A DNA stretch of 64,000 nt from Gelidibacter japonicus (GTDB lineage Bacteria > Bacteroidota > Bacteroidia > Flavobacteriales > Flavobacteriaceae), in contig NZ_BJKB01000003.1 of the NCBI RefSeq assembly GCF_010725055.1, positions 124,001-188,000 of the forward strand, given 5' to 3'. Under the pieces are notes generated by a model. It was given only the letters and a program-made list of their open reading frames with translations, ran no database searches and had not been told where the DNA came from. Below are positions 55,092 through 63,087 of the stretch, piece by piece. A program made the position numbers and the translations under genes. Every line of letters starts with the position of its first letter. Positions within the stretch are counted from its first letter, which is position 1.

Positions 55092-55442
55092 ATGAATAGT
55101 GAAGAATTATTTCTGCTCGATAAAAAGATCTCAGAGAATGGGGATGAAGTCATCGTTTCTTTTGGTGCTTTTGATGGCTTGGATGAAATTCATCGTGTAG
55201 ATGCCATGATGTTTGACAATATTCCAGAAGAAATAGGTCGATATGATGGCCATGAAGTGAATATGGATGACACAGACGGGCGACTTTTCGCCTATGGCAG
55301 AAATGCCGAAGAATTATTTAAGTTGATGCAGCCCATGTTGCAGCAATTTGATTTTTTGAATCATGCGATGGTTTACCTGCGCTTCAATAAAGAAGATGGT
55401 ACTTATAGCGAACTTGAGTTTAATTTAAGCCAAGTTGAATAA
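55092..55442 (+). CDS. conserved acidic hypothetical between pyrR and pyrB
   Basis: The 116-residue acidic protein (LFLLDKKISENGDEVIVSFGAF at the N-terminus, here partly quoted) has no signal, membrane segment or recognisable motif. It starts 2 bp after pyrR and precedes pyrB by 159 bp, so it is probably cotranscribed with pyrR. Predicted alpha/beta. I do not recognise a family; a role in pyrimidine synthesis is only suggested by position. Confidence 0.65.
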   Translation: MNSEELFLLDKKISENGDEVIVSFGAFDGLDEIHRVDAMMFDNIPEEIGRYDGHEVNMDDTDGRLFAYGRNAEELFKLMQPMLQQFDFLNHAMVYLRFNKEDGTYSELEFNLSQVE

Positions 55443-55601
55443 AATAAATTGAAAATGCCTGTCCATTAATAGCAAGGTGAAGACGGGTAGCATTTGCAAA
55501 GGCGGGAAATTGAAAATGAAGTTAAAACCTCGGACTTTGAACCTTTTTAAGAGCGTTTAATGCAAATAAATAATAAGAATAAACAATAAATAATACCGAC
55601 A

Positions 55602-56531
55602 ATGAGCGAACTAAGTGTCAATCACTTATTGGGAATTAAGGGACTGAATCCACGAGATATTCAACTTATTTTTGAAACGGCTGATCACTTTAAGGAGGTT
55701 ATCAACAGGCCCATCAAGAAAGTGCCTTCGCTTAGGGATATTACTATTGCCAACTTATTTTTTGAGAATTCAACCCGTACCAAACTCTCTTTTGAATTGG
55801 CAGAGAAACGTCTATCTGCAGATGTCATTAACTTTTCAGCATCACAATCTTCTGTAAAAAAAGGAGAAACTTTAGTTGACACCGTTAACAATATTCTGTC
55901 AATGAAAGTGGACATGGTGGTCATGCGACATCCAAATCCCGGAGCCAGTGTGTTTTTGTCGCAGCATGTTAAGGCAAGTATCATTAACGCAGGAGATGGC
56001 GCGCATGAGCATCCTACACAAGCTTTGTTGGACAGTTTTTCAATAAGGGAGCGATTAGGTGAGGTAAAAGGAAAGAACGTGGTCATCGTTGGAGATATTT
56101 TGCATAGCCGAGTTGCTCTTTCCAATATTTTCGCCCTCCAATTGCAAGGAGCGAATGTGATGGTTTGCGGACCAAAAACCTTATTGCCAAAATACATCGA
56201 TAAACTCGGTGTAAAAGTGGAAACCAATTTGAAAAAAGCGCTCCAATGGTGTGATGTTGCCAATATGCTTCGTGTGCAGAATGAGCGTATGGATATGACT
56301 TATTTTCCATCCACAAGAGAATATACACAACAATATGGGGTAAATAGAGCCTTACTCAATTCACTTGATAAAGACATCACCATCATGCATCCAGGTCCTA
56401 TTAATCGTGGGGTGGAAATTACAAGTGATGTGGCAGATTCCAAACAGGCCATTATTTTGGATCAGGTTCAAAATGGCGTGGCCATTAGGATGGCTGTCAT
56501 TTATTTATTAGCTTCAAAAATTAAACATTAA
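55602..56531 (+). CDS. pyrB: aspartate carbamoyltransferase catalytic subunit
   Basis: The 309-residue enzyme has the carbamoyl-phosphate motif FENSTRTKLSFE (about residues 52-63), the AxxxHPTQALLDSF-type motif (EHPTQALLDSF, about 134) and HPGPINRGVEI at the aspartate site (about 264). It makes carbamoyl aspartate in pyrimidine biosynthesis. No pyrI regulatory subunit is adjacent, as in the free catalytic trimers of many bacteria. Confidence 0.95.
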   Translation: MSELSVNHLLGIKGLNPRDIQLIFETADHFKEVINRPIKKVPSLRDITIANLFFENSTRTKLSFELAEKRLSADVINFSASQSSVKKGETLVDTVNNILSMKVDMVVMRHPNPGASVFLSQHVKASIINAGDGAHEHPTQALLDSFSIRERLGEVKGKNVVIVGDILHSRVALSNIFALQLQGANVMVCGPKTLLPKYIDKLGVKVETNLKKALQWCDVANMLRVQNERMDMTYFPSTREYTQQYGVNRALLNSLDKDITIMHPGPINRGVEITSDVADSKQAIILDQVQNGVAIRMAVIYLLASKIKH

Positions 56532-56541
56532 ATCGACTCAT

Positions 56542-56874
56542 ATGATTTTTGATAAAGAAAATAATATTACTCTTATAACTCAAGAAAAAAGTACGATCGT
56601 GGAATTGGTAAAAAAACTTGAGGCGACCTATCCAAAGTTTAAGAATGACAATGTCATTATTAATTTATCGGTTTTAAATCCAATTAGTTTACAGGACATT
56701 GTGGAATTTTTGGAGGTCTCCAACAGACATCGTCGTGCCAAACATTCCTTCGTTATTGTAACAGATCAGGCCAATTTAGATGAAATGCCGGATGAGATCG
56801 TCGTTGTGCCCACCCTTAAGGAGGCGTATGACGTGATTGAAATGGAGGAAATAGAACGCGATTTAGGATTTTGA
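56542..56874 (+). CDS. small STAS-like conserved protein upstream of rnz
   Basis: The 110-residue protein alternates strands and helices: NVIINLSVLNPIS, then HSFVIVTDQANLD, then VVPTLKEAYDVIEMEEIERDL, a pattern like STAS/anti-anti-sigma folds. No phosphorylatable Ser in the usual place is obvious. In flavobacteria a gene of this kind commonly precedes rnz and is sometimes mislabelled ribonuclease Z. It begins 10 bp after pyrB. Confidence 0.6.
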   Translation: MIFDKENNITLITQEKSTIVELVKKLEATYPKFKNDNVIINLSVLNPISLQDIVEFLEVSNRHRRAKHSFVIVTDQANLDEMPDEIVVVPTLKEAYDVIEMEEIERDLGF

Positions 56875-57009
56875 TAGAATTCTCGGGTTTATAAGTATCA
56901 AAGTCGAGACTGATTGACGAATAAATTTATAAGTTTGGGTATCGTTATAATTCCATCATTCAGACTATACCAATCCCTTCCACAAAATATCCACACCAAT
57001 AGATAGGTA

Positions 57010-57918
57010 ATGAAACTAACCATTCTTGGTTGCTTCAGCGCAACCCCTCGTAGAGACACCAATCCGACTGCCCAGGTTTTAGAGATTAACAACCATCTTT
57101 TTTTAATTGATTGTGGTGAAGGTACCCAGGTAGAACTACGTCGGAATAAAATCAAGTTCGCCCGGATCAAGCATATTTTCATTTCTCATTTACACGGCGA
57201 TCATTTTTTTGGATTGGTTGGATTGATTTCTACATTCCGATTATTGACCCGAGAAACTGAACTGCACATCTATTGCCCCAAAGGTTTGAAGGAAGTGATC
57301 ACTTTGCAAATGAAACTGGCCGATTCGTGGACCAATTATCCTCTTTTCTTCCATGAATTGACCTCCGATAAATCAGAGCTTATTTATGAAGACAATAAAG
57401 TAGAGGTGAGAACCATTCCCTTAGACCATCGTATTTATACCAACGGATTTTTGTTTAAGGAAAAAGAAGGAGAGCGTCATTTACATTTACCTTCGGTTGT
57501 TGAAGCCAATATTGATATGGCCTATTATAATAAGTTGAAACAAGGCCATGATGTTATCAATAATGATGGTGTGCTCATCGATCATAAAAAAGTCACTCTG
57601 CCACCAACTCCTCCAAAAAGCTATGCGTTTTGCAGTGATACAGCCTATAACGAAGATATCGTGCCAATAATCAAGGATGTTGATGTTTTATATCACGAAT
57701 CGACTTTCTTGGAAAAACATGGTCACTTGGCTGCCATCACCAAACATTCCACCGCCAAACAAGCGGCTCAAATTGCCAAGAAAGCGAACGCCAAAACCTT
57801 AATTTTGGGGCATTATTCAACCCGCTATGATGACTTAAATGAATTTAAGTTGGAAGCCCAGACCATTTTCAGACCGGTGAAGTTAGCTAAAGATGGCAAA
57901 CGGTTTAATTTTGGCTAA
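57010..57918 (+). CDS. rnz: ribonuclease Z
   Basis: The 302-residue metallo-beta-lactamase-fold enzyme has LIDCGEGTQVELRR (about residues 34-47), the metal motif FISHLHGDHFFGL (HxHxDH, about 58-70), FCSDTAYNED and the C-terminal GHYSTRYDD (conserved His). It cleaves the 3' trailer of tRNA precursors. Its 3' end overlaps a convergent hypothetical gene by 14 bp. Confidence 0.94.
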   Translation: MKLTILGCFSATPRRDTNPTAQVLEINNHLFLIDCGEGTQVELRRNKIKFARIKHIFISHLHGDHFFGLVGLISTFRLLTRETELHIYCPKGLKEVITLQMKLADSWTNYPLFFHELTSDKSELIYEDNKVEVRTIPLDHRIYTNGFLFKEKEGERHLHLPSVVEANIDMAYYNKLKQGHDVINNDGVLIDHKKVTLPPTPPKSYAFCSDTAYNEDIVPIIKDVDVLYHESTFLEKHGHLAAITKHSTAKQAAQIAKKANAKTLILGHYSTRYDDLNEFKLEAQTIFRPVKLAKDGKRFNFG

Positions 57919-58324
57919 ACTCATTAAGATGTTTGATCCAGCTCAGCGCTTCACTTAAATTGTCACATCGTTTAAGGCTGATTTTAGCAAACTGCTTTTC
58001 GATAGAGGCATTGATATATCCAAAGTCATTGTAAGCTACTGTAGCAACTGCGACAATAAATCCGAATTCTTTATGAAATCTATGCCACAGTTGTGGCTCA
58101 ATCGAATAGGATTCGACCCTATTGGAGATATATGCAATTTCTAATCCGTCTCCATAATAATCCAAAAGCGCCCCAATAACTTCCAGGATTTTATCCCAGT
58201 CAAAGTGAACACCTTCGTGTAATTCAGAGATGACAAAATTTTTGCATAAATAAAACTTTCCAAACGAAAATTCTATTTTTGAATGTGGTACTAGGTCGAA
58301 ATATTTACTTTCTTCAAATCGCAT
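57905..58324 (-). CDS. hypothetical STAS-like protein convergent with rnz
   Basis: The 139-residue soluble protein has alternating strands and helices with FGKFYLCKNFVISELHEGVHFDW and ALLDYYGDGLEIAYISNRV, reminiscent of SpoIIAA/STAS-like folds but without a clear family signature. It overlaps the end of rnz by 14 bp on the opposite strand. Function unknown. Confidence 0.55.
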   Translation of the reverse strand: MRFEESKYFDLVPHSKIEFSFGKFYLCKNFVISELHEGVHFDWDKILEVIGALLDYYGDGLEIAYISNRVESYSIEPQLWHRFHKEFGFIVAVATVAYNDFGYINASIEKQFAKISLKRCDNLSEALSWIKHLNEFSQN

Positions 58325-58406
58325 TTCAGTGAAATAATGTTTAAATTTATAAGAATTTTATGAGCAAAAAAATAAATGCAGTTTTTTAACTTTTTATAGA
58401 TTTATA

Positions 58407-59054
58407 ATGGATACAGACTTAGGGAATTATAGAAAATCATATGAAAAACAAGCGCTGCTAGAAACTAACATCAGTGAAAATCCTATGGAAGTGTTCCAAA
58501 AGTGGTTCTATGAAGTCGACTCAAATTTTGATGAAGGAGAGACCAATGCCATGACAATTTCTACGATTGGATTAGACGGATTTCCAAAAAGTAGGGTAGT
58601 GCTCCTTAAGAAATATACCCATGAAGGATTTATTTTTTACACCAATTACAAGAGTGAAAAATCTAAAGCCATAATTGCCAACCCAAAGGTTTGTTTGTCA
58701 TTTTTTTGGCCAAAGGCGGAGCGACAAGTGATCATCAAAGGAACTGCAGAAAAGGTATCCGCGAATATGAGTGATGGCTATTTTGAATCGAGACCCCGTG
58801 GAAGCCAGTTGGGAGCTCTCGTATCCCATCAAAGTGAGGTAGTAAAGAGTAGAGAGGTACTTGAAGAAGAATTACATGAACTTGAGTTAAAATATGAAGG
58901 CAAAGAGATTCCCAGACCTGCACATTGGGGAGGATTTATAGTAAAACCTATCTCTATTGAGTTTTGGCAAGGCCGACCAAATAGATTGCACGATAGAATT
59001 AGATTTACCTTAAATACAGATTTTGACTGGGTCATGGAACGTCTTTCACCATGA
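58407..59054 (+). CDS. pdxH: pyridoxamine 5'-phosphate oxidase
   Basis: The 215-residue FMN enzyme has ISTIGLDGFPKSRVVLLK (about residues 51-68), FYTNYKSEKSKAI (FMN phosphate site) and the C-terminal EFWQGRPNRLHDRI (PLP site), all hallmarks of PdxH. It makes the coenzyme PLP, used by several aminotransferases of this window. The N-terminus LGNYRKSYEKQAL is also conserved. Confidence 0.95.
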   Translation: MDTDLGNYRKSYEKQALLETNISENPMEVFQKWFYEVDSNFDEGETNAMTISTIGLDGFPKSRVVLLKKYTHEGFIFYTNYKSEKSKAIIANPKVCLSFFWPKAERQVIIKGTAEKVSANMSDGYFESRPRGSQLGALVSHQSEVVKSREVLEEELHELELKYEGKEIPRPAHWGGFIVKPISIEFWQGRPNRLHDRIRFTLNTDFDWVMERLSP

Positions 59055-59480
59055 TTGAGATCTTCATATTACCAATAAATTAACGACCTTGAAATACGAA
59101 ATGGACATCAACCTGATGACCTTAAACTTTCCGTTTTTAACTCATCATTATACTTCATTATGTATACATTACCTGGTGTTTTATGACATTATGTATATCT
59201 AAATAGTAAAAAAGTAAGCAGTTCTTTTGGCTCGAAAGTTTGTTCTATCTTTTCAATGGGCCCTAACCTTGGACTTAAATTTTAGGCCCAATTTTCGATC
59301 GACTAAACGTCGGTTTTCATCGACGTAAAACGGATATTTGTAATATCAACGTGCACTTCATCGATGATTTACATATAAAACCGATTAACTACGTGCTTTT
59401 TGTCGATTTTAACATTTCTTTAACAGTTAGTTCAGATTAGTCTTCTAATTTAGCTGAACCAAATCATATTTAACCTACTT
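59055..59480. other. 426-bp gene-free regulatory region before the CAP gene
   Basis: No coding region is supported. It contains an 11-bp direct repeat CATTATGTATA (59156-59166 and 59187-59197), an inverted repeat TGGGCCCTAA/TTAGGCCCA (59257-59290), and the phased TCGA boxes described separately. The final 60 bp include AACAGTTAG, similar to LytTR-type binding repeats. Confidence 0.55.
59298..59407. repeat. four TCGA boxes spaced at about 21-bp multiples
   Basis: TCGA cores at 59299, 59320, 59361 and 59403 are spaced 21, 41 and 42 bp. Three of them belong to units beginning ACGT at 59307, 59349 and 59391, exactly 42 bp apart. The first two share TTTTC(G)ATCGAC followed by TAAA(A)CG. The phase corresponds to two or four turns of DNA helix, as for a repeat-binding regulator. 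Confidence 0.6.
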
Positions 59481-59975
59481 ATGAAACTTACCACCTACCT
59501 GCCGATGCTGGCTTTATTGGCCATATTCACTTTTTCTTGTTCATCAGAAGATTTGCAAGAAAACAGCATTGATAATTCTATTTTGAAGAATGCTCCAACA
59601 GCTAAAGTAATTGAATTGGAGATCCTGGAATTAATCAATAATCACAGAACGGGATTAAATTTAGCTCCTTTAAACAACTTGAGCATTATTAAGTCGGTTG
59701 CCTTTACACATACTGATTATATGGTATCGGTAAATCAAGTCAACCACGACAATTTTTTCCAACGTAAATCCAGTTTGGTTCAACACGCCTCGGCGACAAA
59801 AGTTACCGAAAATGTGGCTTACGCTTATAGCTCGGCCGAGTCAGTTGTAAACGCATGGTTAAATAGTCCGTCTCATAAGGCAAATATAGAAGGAGATTTC
59901 ACAGATTTTGATATTTCTGCAGAAAAGAATTCAGAGGGTAAATGGTACTTTACAAATATATTTATTAAACGTTAA
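59481..59975 (+). CDS. CAP/SCP-domain lipoprotein
   Basis: The 164-residue protein has a lipobox (FTFSC, Cys20) and a CAP domain: ELINNHRTGLNLAPL (residues about 51-65), SVAFTHTDYMVSVNQVNHDNF (conserved His), ENVAYAY and AWLNSPSHKANIEG (second conserved His). CAP proteins of bacteria are secreted, with mostly unknown roles. Its upstream region is unusually long and rich in repeats, implying tight regulation. Confidence 0.87.
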   Translation: MKLTTYLPMLALLAIFTFSCSSEDLQENSIDNSILKNAPTAKVIELEILELINNHRTGLNLAPLNNLSIIKSVAFTHTDYMVSVNQVNHDNFFQRKSSLVQHASATKVTENVAYAYSSAESVVNAWLNSPSHKANIEGDFTDFDISAEKNSEGKWYFTNIFIKR

Positions 59976-60017
59976 TCTATAATTGAATTTTTAAGATTGT
60001 TAGTTATTTTGAAGAAG

Positions 60018-60044
60018 ACCACTCGCTATTTGAGTGGTTTTTTT
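60018..60044 (+). terminator. terminator after the CAP gene
   Basis: ACCACTC and GAGTGGT arms around 7 nt, then T tract. Confidence 0.75.
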
Positions 60045-60190
60045 GTTTCCTTTCGCCAAGCTTGCGATTTTTATATTCCATTTGTCGTACTAAGGAAAAG
60101 GAGCTGGTTTGGCTACCAAGTTTTAGAAATGTCCAATCTTAAATTCACGGTGGCCATGTGCCTATGTGTTGAGATTTGAGTTTTTCATAA

Positions 60191-60225
60191 AATAAAAGAG
60201 CAGACTCATGGTCTGCTCTTTTATT
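60191..60225. terminator. very strong bidirectional terminator before the OmpA operon end
   Basis: AATAAAAGAGCAGAC and GTCTGCTCTTTTATT form perfect 15-bp arms around TCATG, between the CAP gene and the 3' end of the OmpA-family gene. Confidence 0.9.
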
Positions 60226-60240
60226 GAAATTTGGAAGAAG

Positions 60241-62154
60241 TTAATCTTTCAAAATATAGAAGTATGATCTTCTGTTTAGCTGGTGCTCTTCTGCCGAACA
60301 TTTAACGCCATTAGAACATCTGTTGAGCAATTGGGTTTCACCATATCCAATGGCGCTCTCAATGCGCTCTGGTGCAATTCCACGGGATAAAATATAATCT
60401 CGGGTTGACTTAGCACGTCGATCAGATAATTTCATATTGTATTTGTCGCTTCCTCTACTGTCCGTATGCGATTCAATTTTAATGACCATGTTTGGATGTT
60501 CTCTCATGACATCAACAATATGTTCCAACTCATATTCTGCGTCTGTTCTGATATTCCATTTATCAAAATCGAAGAAAATAGGATTGATAACAATTTGATC
60601 GGCATCAATTAACGGTGTTAGATAAAGATCGGCATTATTAATTTTACCATCTTCGACATCTGTAACAATTTCTTTTCGGTCATCTTTAAAGTCCTTCTTA
60701 CTTCCCAGAACAGTGTAGTACTTATCGCAATCTGCATCTAAAGTAAATGCACCACTGTCAGAAGTCATGACTGTTGCAATGATTTTACCGTTTTTGTTGA
60801 TCAATTTCACTTCAACATTTGCAAGGACTTCATTGGTCTTGATATTTCTGGCAATACCTTCAATGGTCTGTTTACAAGATTCAGCATTAAATCCGTAAAT
60901 ATCATCACTTCCTTTTCCTCCAGGACGGTTAGATGAGAAGTAGCCTGTTTTATTGTCATCATTCATAAAGAATGCGAAATCGTCATAACTACTATTATAA
61001 GGTGCACCAAGATTTTCTGGTTCAGCATTTTCCTTTTTTAAAATATCCGATTTATAGATATCCAACAAGCCTAGATTTAAATATCCATCAGATGAAAAGT
61101 ACAGTGTATTATCTTTGGAAACAAAAGGGAACATTTCCCTTCCTTCGGTATTCACTTTTGGACCTAAATTCTTTGGTTCGCCATATTTTCCATCTCCTAA
61201 AATATCAACGACATATATATCTGTTTGTCCAAAACCACCTTCACGATCTGAAACAAAATATAGTTTTGTATTATCAGGACTTAATGCCGGGTGACCATTA
61301 GAAAAATAATCGTCGTTAAATGGCAGTTCCACTATATTGTTCCATACGCCATTACTCAAAGTCGCTTTATATAATTTTAAATGTGAAGTTCCTTTACGAT
61401 CATATCCCAATTTGTTTCTTCGGTTGACATTGTCTCTTGTAAAATACATGGTTTGTCCATCATTGGTAATAGCGACAGACGCTTCGTGGTATGGGGTATT
61501 TATTTTTGTTGAATTAATGAAATCAGCTCCTGAATATTCTTTTTTACCGTCATGATCAGTTACGCTCACATAATAGATGTCTAGGAACGGCTCAGCATTC
61601 CAGCCATATCTTTTCTTTACATCAGTATCTCGAGCAGATGCGAAATATAATATACCGTCTGATATATAGGCACCAAAATCAGAGAACTCTGTATTAAAGG
61701 GAAGGTTTTGGATTTTAACAATAATATCTTCAGTAGATGCTAAATCCTCATAGAGATCGAGGTTGTTGGCGTCAAAGTCTTTAACACGGCTATCATTGCC
61801 TTGGATATTTTTAAATTTCACCAACCACTTGTCCGCTTCTTGATAATCTTTAATACTTCTTAAACTTTGAATGTATTTGAAAATGTATTCAGGATTGACC
61901 TTATCATATTTGTTCACCGCCTTTCCGTACCATAGTGCTGCTTCTTTTGATTTGGAGTTGTTGTAATAACAATCGCCCAAGCGGGTTAATACATGTTCAC
62001 TGCTATCACCTTTTTTTACCGCTTCTTCATAAAGTTCAGTTGCTTTTATGTAGGCAAAGTTTTCAAAAAACTTATCTGCCAATTTTCTTTGAGCAACCAT
62101 AAGCGTGCTGCTAAGCGCGAAAAAGAATATAAATAATTTTGTTTTCATAGTCAT
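60241..62154 (-). CDS. OmpA-family protein with TPR and WD40-like (PD40) repeats
   Basis: The 637-residue exported protein (signal FIFFFALSSTLMVAQ) has N-terminal TPR-like helices (about residues 22-125), a PD40 beta-propeller (about 150-420, with TKLYFVSDREGGFGQTDIYV), a carboxypeptidase-regulatory-like module (about 430-510) and a C-terminal OmpA peptidoglycan-binding domain with HTDSRGSDKYNMKLSDRRA (about 565). Such proteins accompany PorP/SprF and type B sorting-domain adhesins and tie the outer-membrane machinery to the cell wall. It starts 5 bp after the SprF-like gene. Confidence 0.88.
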   Translation of the reverse strand: MTMKTKLFIFFFALSSTLMVAQRKLADKFFENFAYIKATELYEEAVKKGDSSEHVLTRLGDCYYNNSKSKEAALWYGKAVNKYDKVNPEYIFKYIQSLRSIKDYQEADKWLVKFKNIQGNDSRVKDFDANNLDLYEDLASTEDIIVKIQNLPFNTEFSDFGAYISDGILYFASARDTDVKKRYGWNAEPFLDIYYVSVTDHDGKKEYSGADFINSTKINTPYHEASVAITNDGQTMYFTRDNVNRRNKLGYDRKGTSHLKLYKATLSNGVWNNIVELPFNDDYFSNGHPALSPDNTKLYFVSDREGGFGQTDIYVVDILGDGKYGEPKNLGPKVNTEGREMFPFVSKDNTLYFSSDGYLNLGLLDIYKSDILKKENAEPENLGAPYNSSYDDFAFFMNDDNKTGYFSSNRPGGKGSDDIYGFNAESCKQTIEGIARNIKTNEVLANVEVKLINKNGKIIATVMTSDSGAFTLDADCDKYYTVLGSKKDFKDDRKEIVTDVEDGKINNADLYLTPLIDADQIVINPIFFDFDKWNIRTDAEYELEHIVDVMREHPNMVIKIESHTDSRGSDKYNMKLSDRRAKSTRDYILSRGIAPERIESAIGYGETQLLNRCSNGVKCSAEEHQLNRRSYFYILKD

Positions 62155-62159
62155 AGGTT

Positions 62160-63077
62160 TTAGAAGTATCGAGGCGATTTAATACGTTTACTTTTAAATA
62201 TTTCAAACATCAGCAAAATTTCATGGGTACCGCTTGTATAGGGTCTCAGATCAGAAAATGGATATTCATAGGCATAACCAATACGCAGTTGTTTTGATAC
62301 CTGGAAATCGGCTATCCCGCCTAATGCGGATGTGTTTTCATTTATTCTATATGATCCACCGATCCAAAACACGTCGTTGAATAGAAAATTAGCGGTTAAA
62401 TCCATTGATAAAGGCGCACCATTTGTTGCTTTTACCAAAAATGCAGGTTTAAATTTTGTTGTGGCCCCCAGATCAAACACGTAACCTCCCGTAAAATAGT
62501 AACTAAGACGTTCTAAAGCTTCATAGGCTTGTTCTCCATTATAGTCCGTATTCAATAATCTTGGCGCTGAAAGCCCTAAATACCATCTTTCGGAGTGCCA
62601 ATAAGCTCCGGCACCGATATTGGGTTTCCATCGATTTTCGTAACCATAGATTACTGGGTCGTCAAATTCGGCTGCCCTAAAATCTGGGTCTAAACTAAAT
62701 CCAGTAAAGCCAGCCTTCAATCCAAATGCCAATTTTGTGTTTTGGCCTGTTTGAATAGTATATGAAAAATCGGCATAGAGGTATTGGAAGTTTTGGTAAC
62801 CCAATTCATCATTTATAAAGGACATTCCCAATCCGATCTTTTCATTTCGGAGTGGTGTATGAATGGAGAGTGTTTGGGTAGTTGGCGCTCCTTCGAGTCC
62901 CACCCATTGGCTTCTGTGCAATCCCACCATACTTAATGTTTCTCTACTGCCCGCATATGCAGGGTTGATGGAAATGGTATTGTACATATACTGTGTAAAC
63001 TGTGGGAGTTGTTGTGCAACTCCCATCCAGCTTGTGAACAGTACTAAAACGATAATATTAAGCTTTACAAATTTCAT
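62160..63077 (-). CDS. PorP/SprF family type IX secretion membrane protein
   Basis: The 305-residue protein has a signal peptide ending GVAQ, then LPQFTQYMYNTISINPAYAGS, the defining start of PorP/SprF proteins, followed by outer-membrane barrel strands and an ending KSPRYF. SprF-type proteins are needed to export specific adhesins such as SprB. It lies 10 bp after the sorting-domain protein gene, so it is likely dedicated to that partner. Confidence 0.92.
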   Translation of the reverse strand: MKFVKLNIIVLVLFTSWMGVAQQLPQFTQYMYNTISINPAYAGSRETLSMVGLHRSQWVGLEGAPTTQTLSIHTPLRNEKIGLGMSFINDELGYQNFQYLYADFSYTIQTGQNTKLAFGLKAGFTGFSLDPDFRAAEFDDPVIYGYENRWKPNIGAGAYWHSERWYLGLSAPRLLNTDYNGEQAYEALERLSYYFTGGYVFDLGATTKFKPAFLVKATNGAPLSMDLTANFLFNDVFWIGGSYRINENTSALGGIADFQVSKQLRIGYAYEYPFSDLRPYTSGTHEILLMFEIFKSKRIKSPRYF

Positions 63078-63087
63078 AGGTTAACAT

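Noticed and set aside
59997-60179. Possible 60-residue plus-strand protein after the CAP gene
   Set aside because: It spans the terminator hairpin at 60018-60044, a sign of untranslated DNA.
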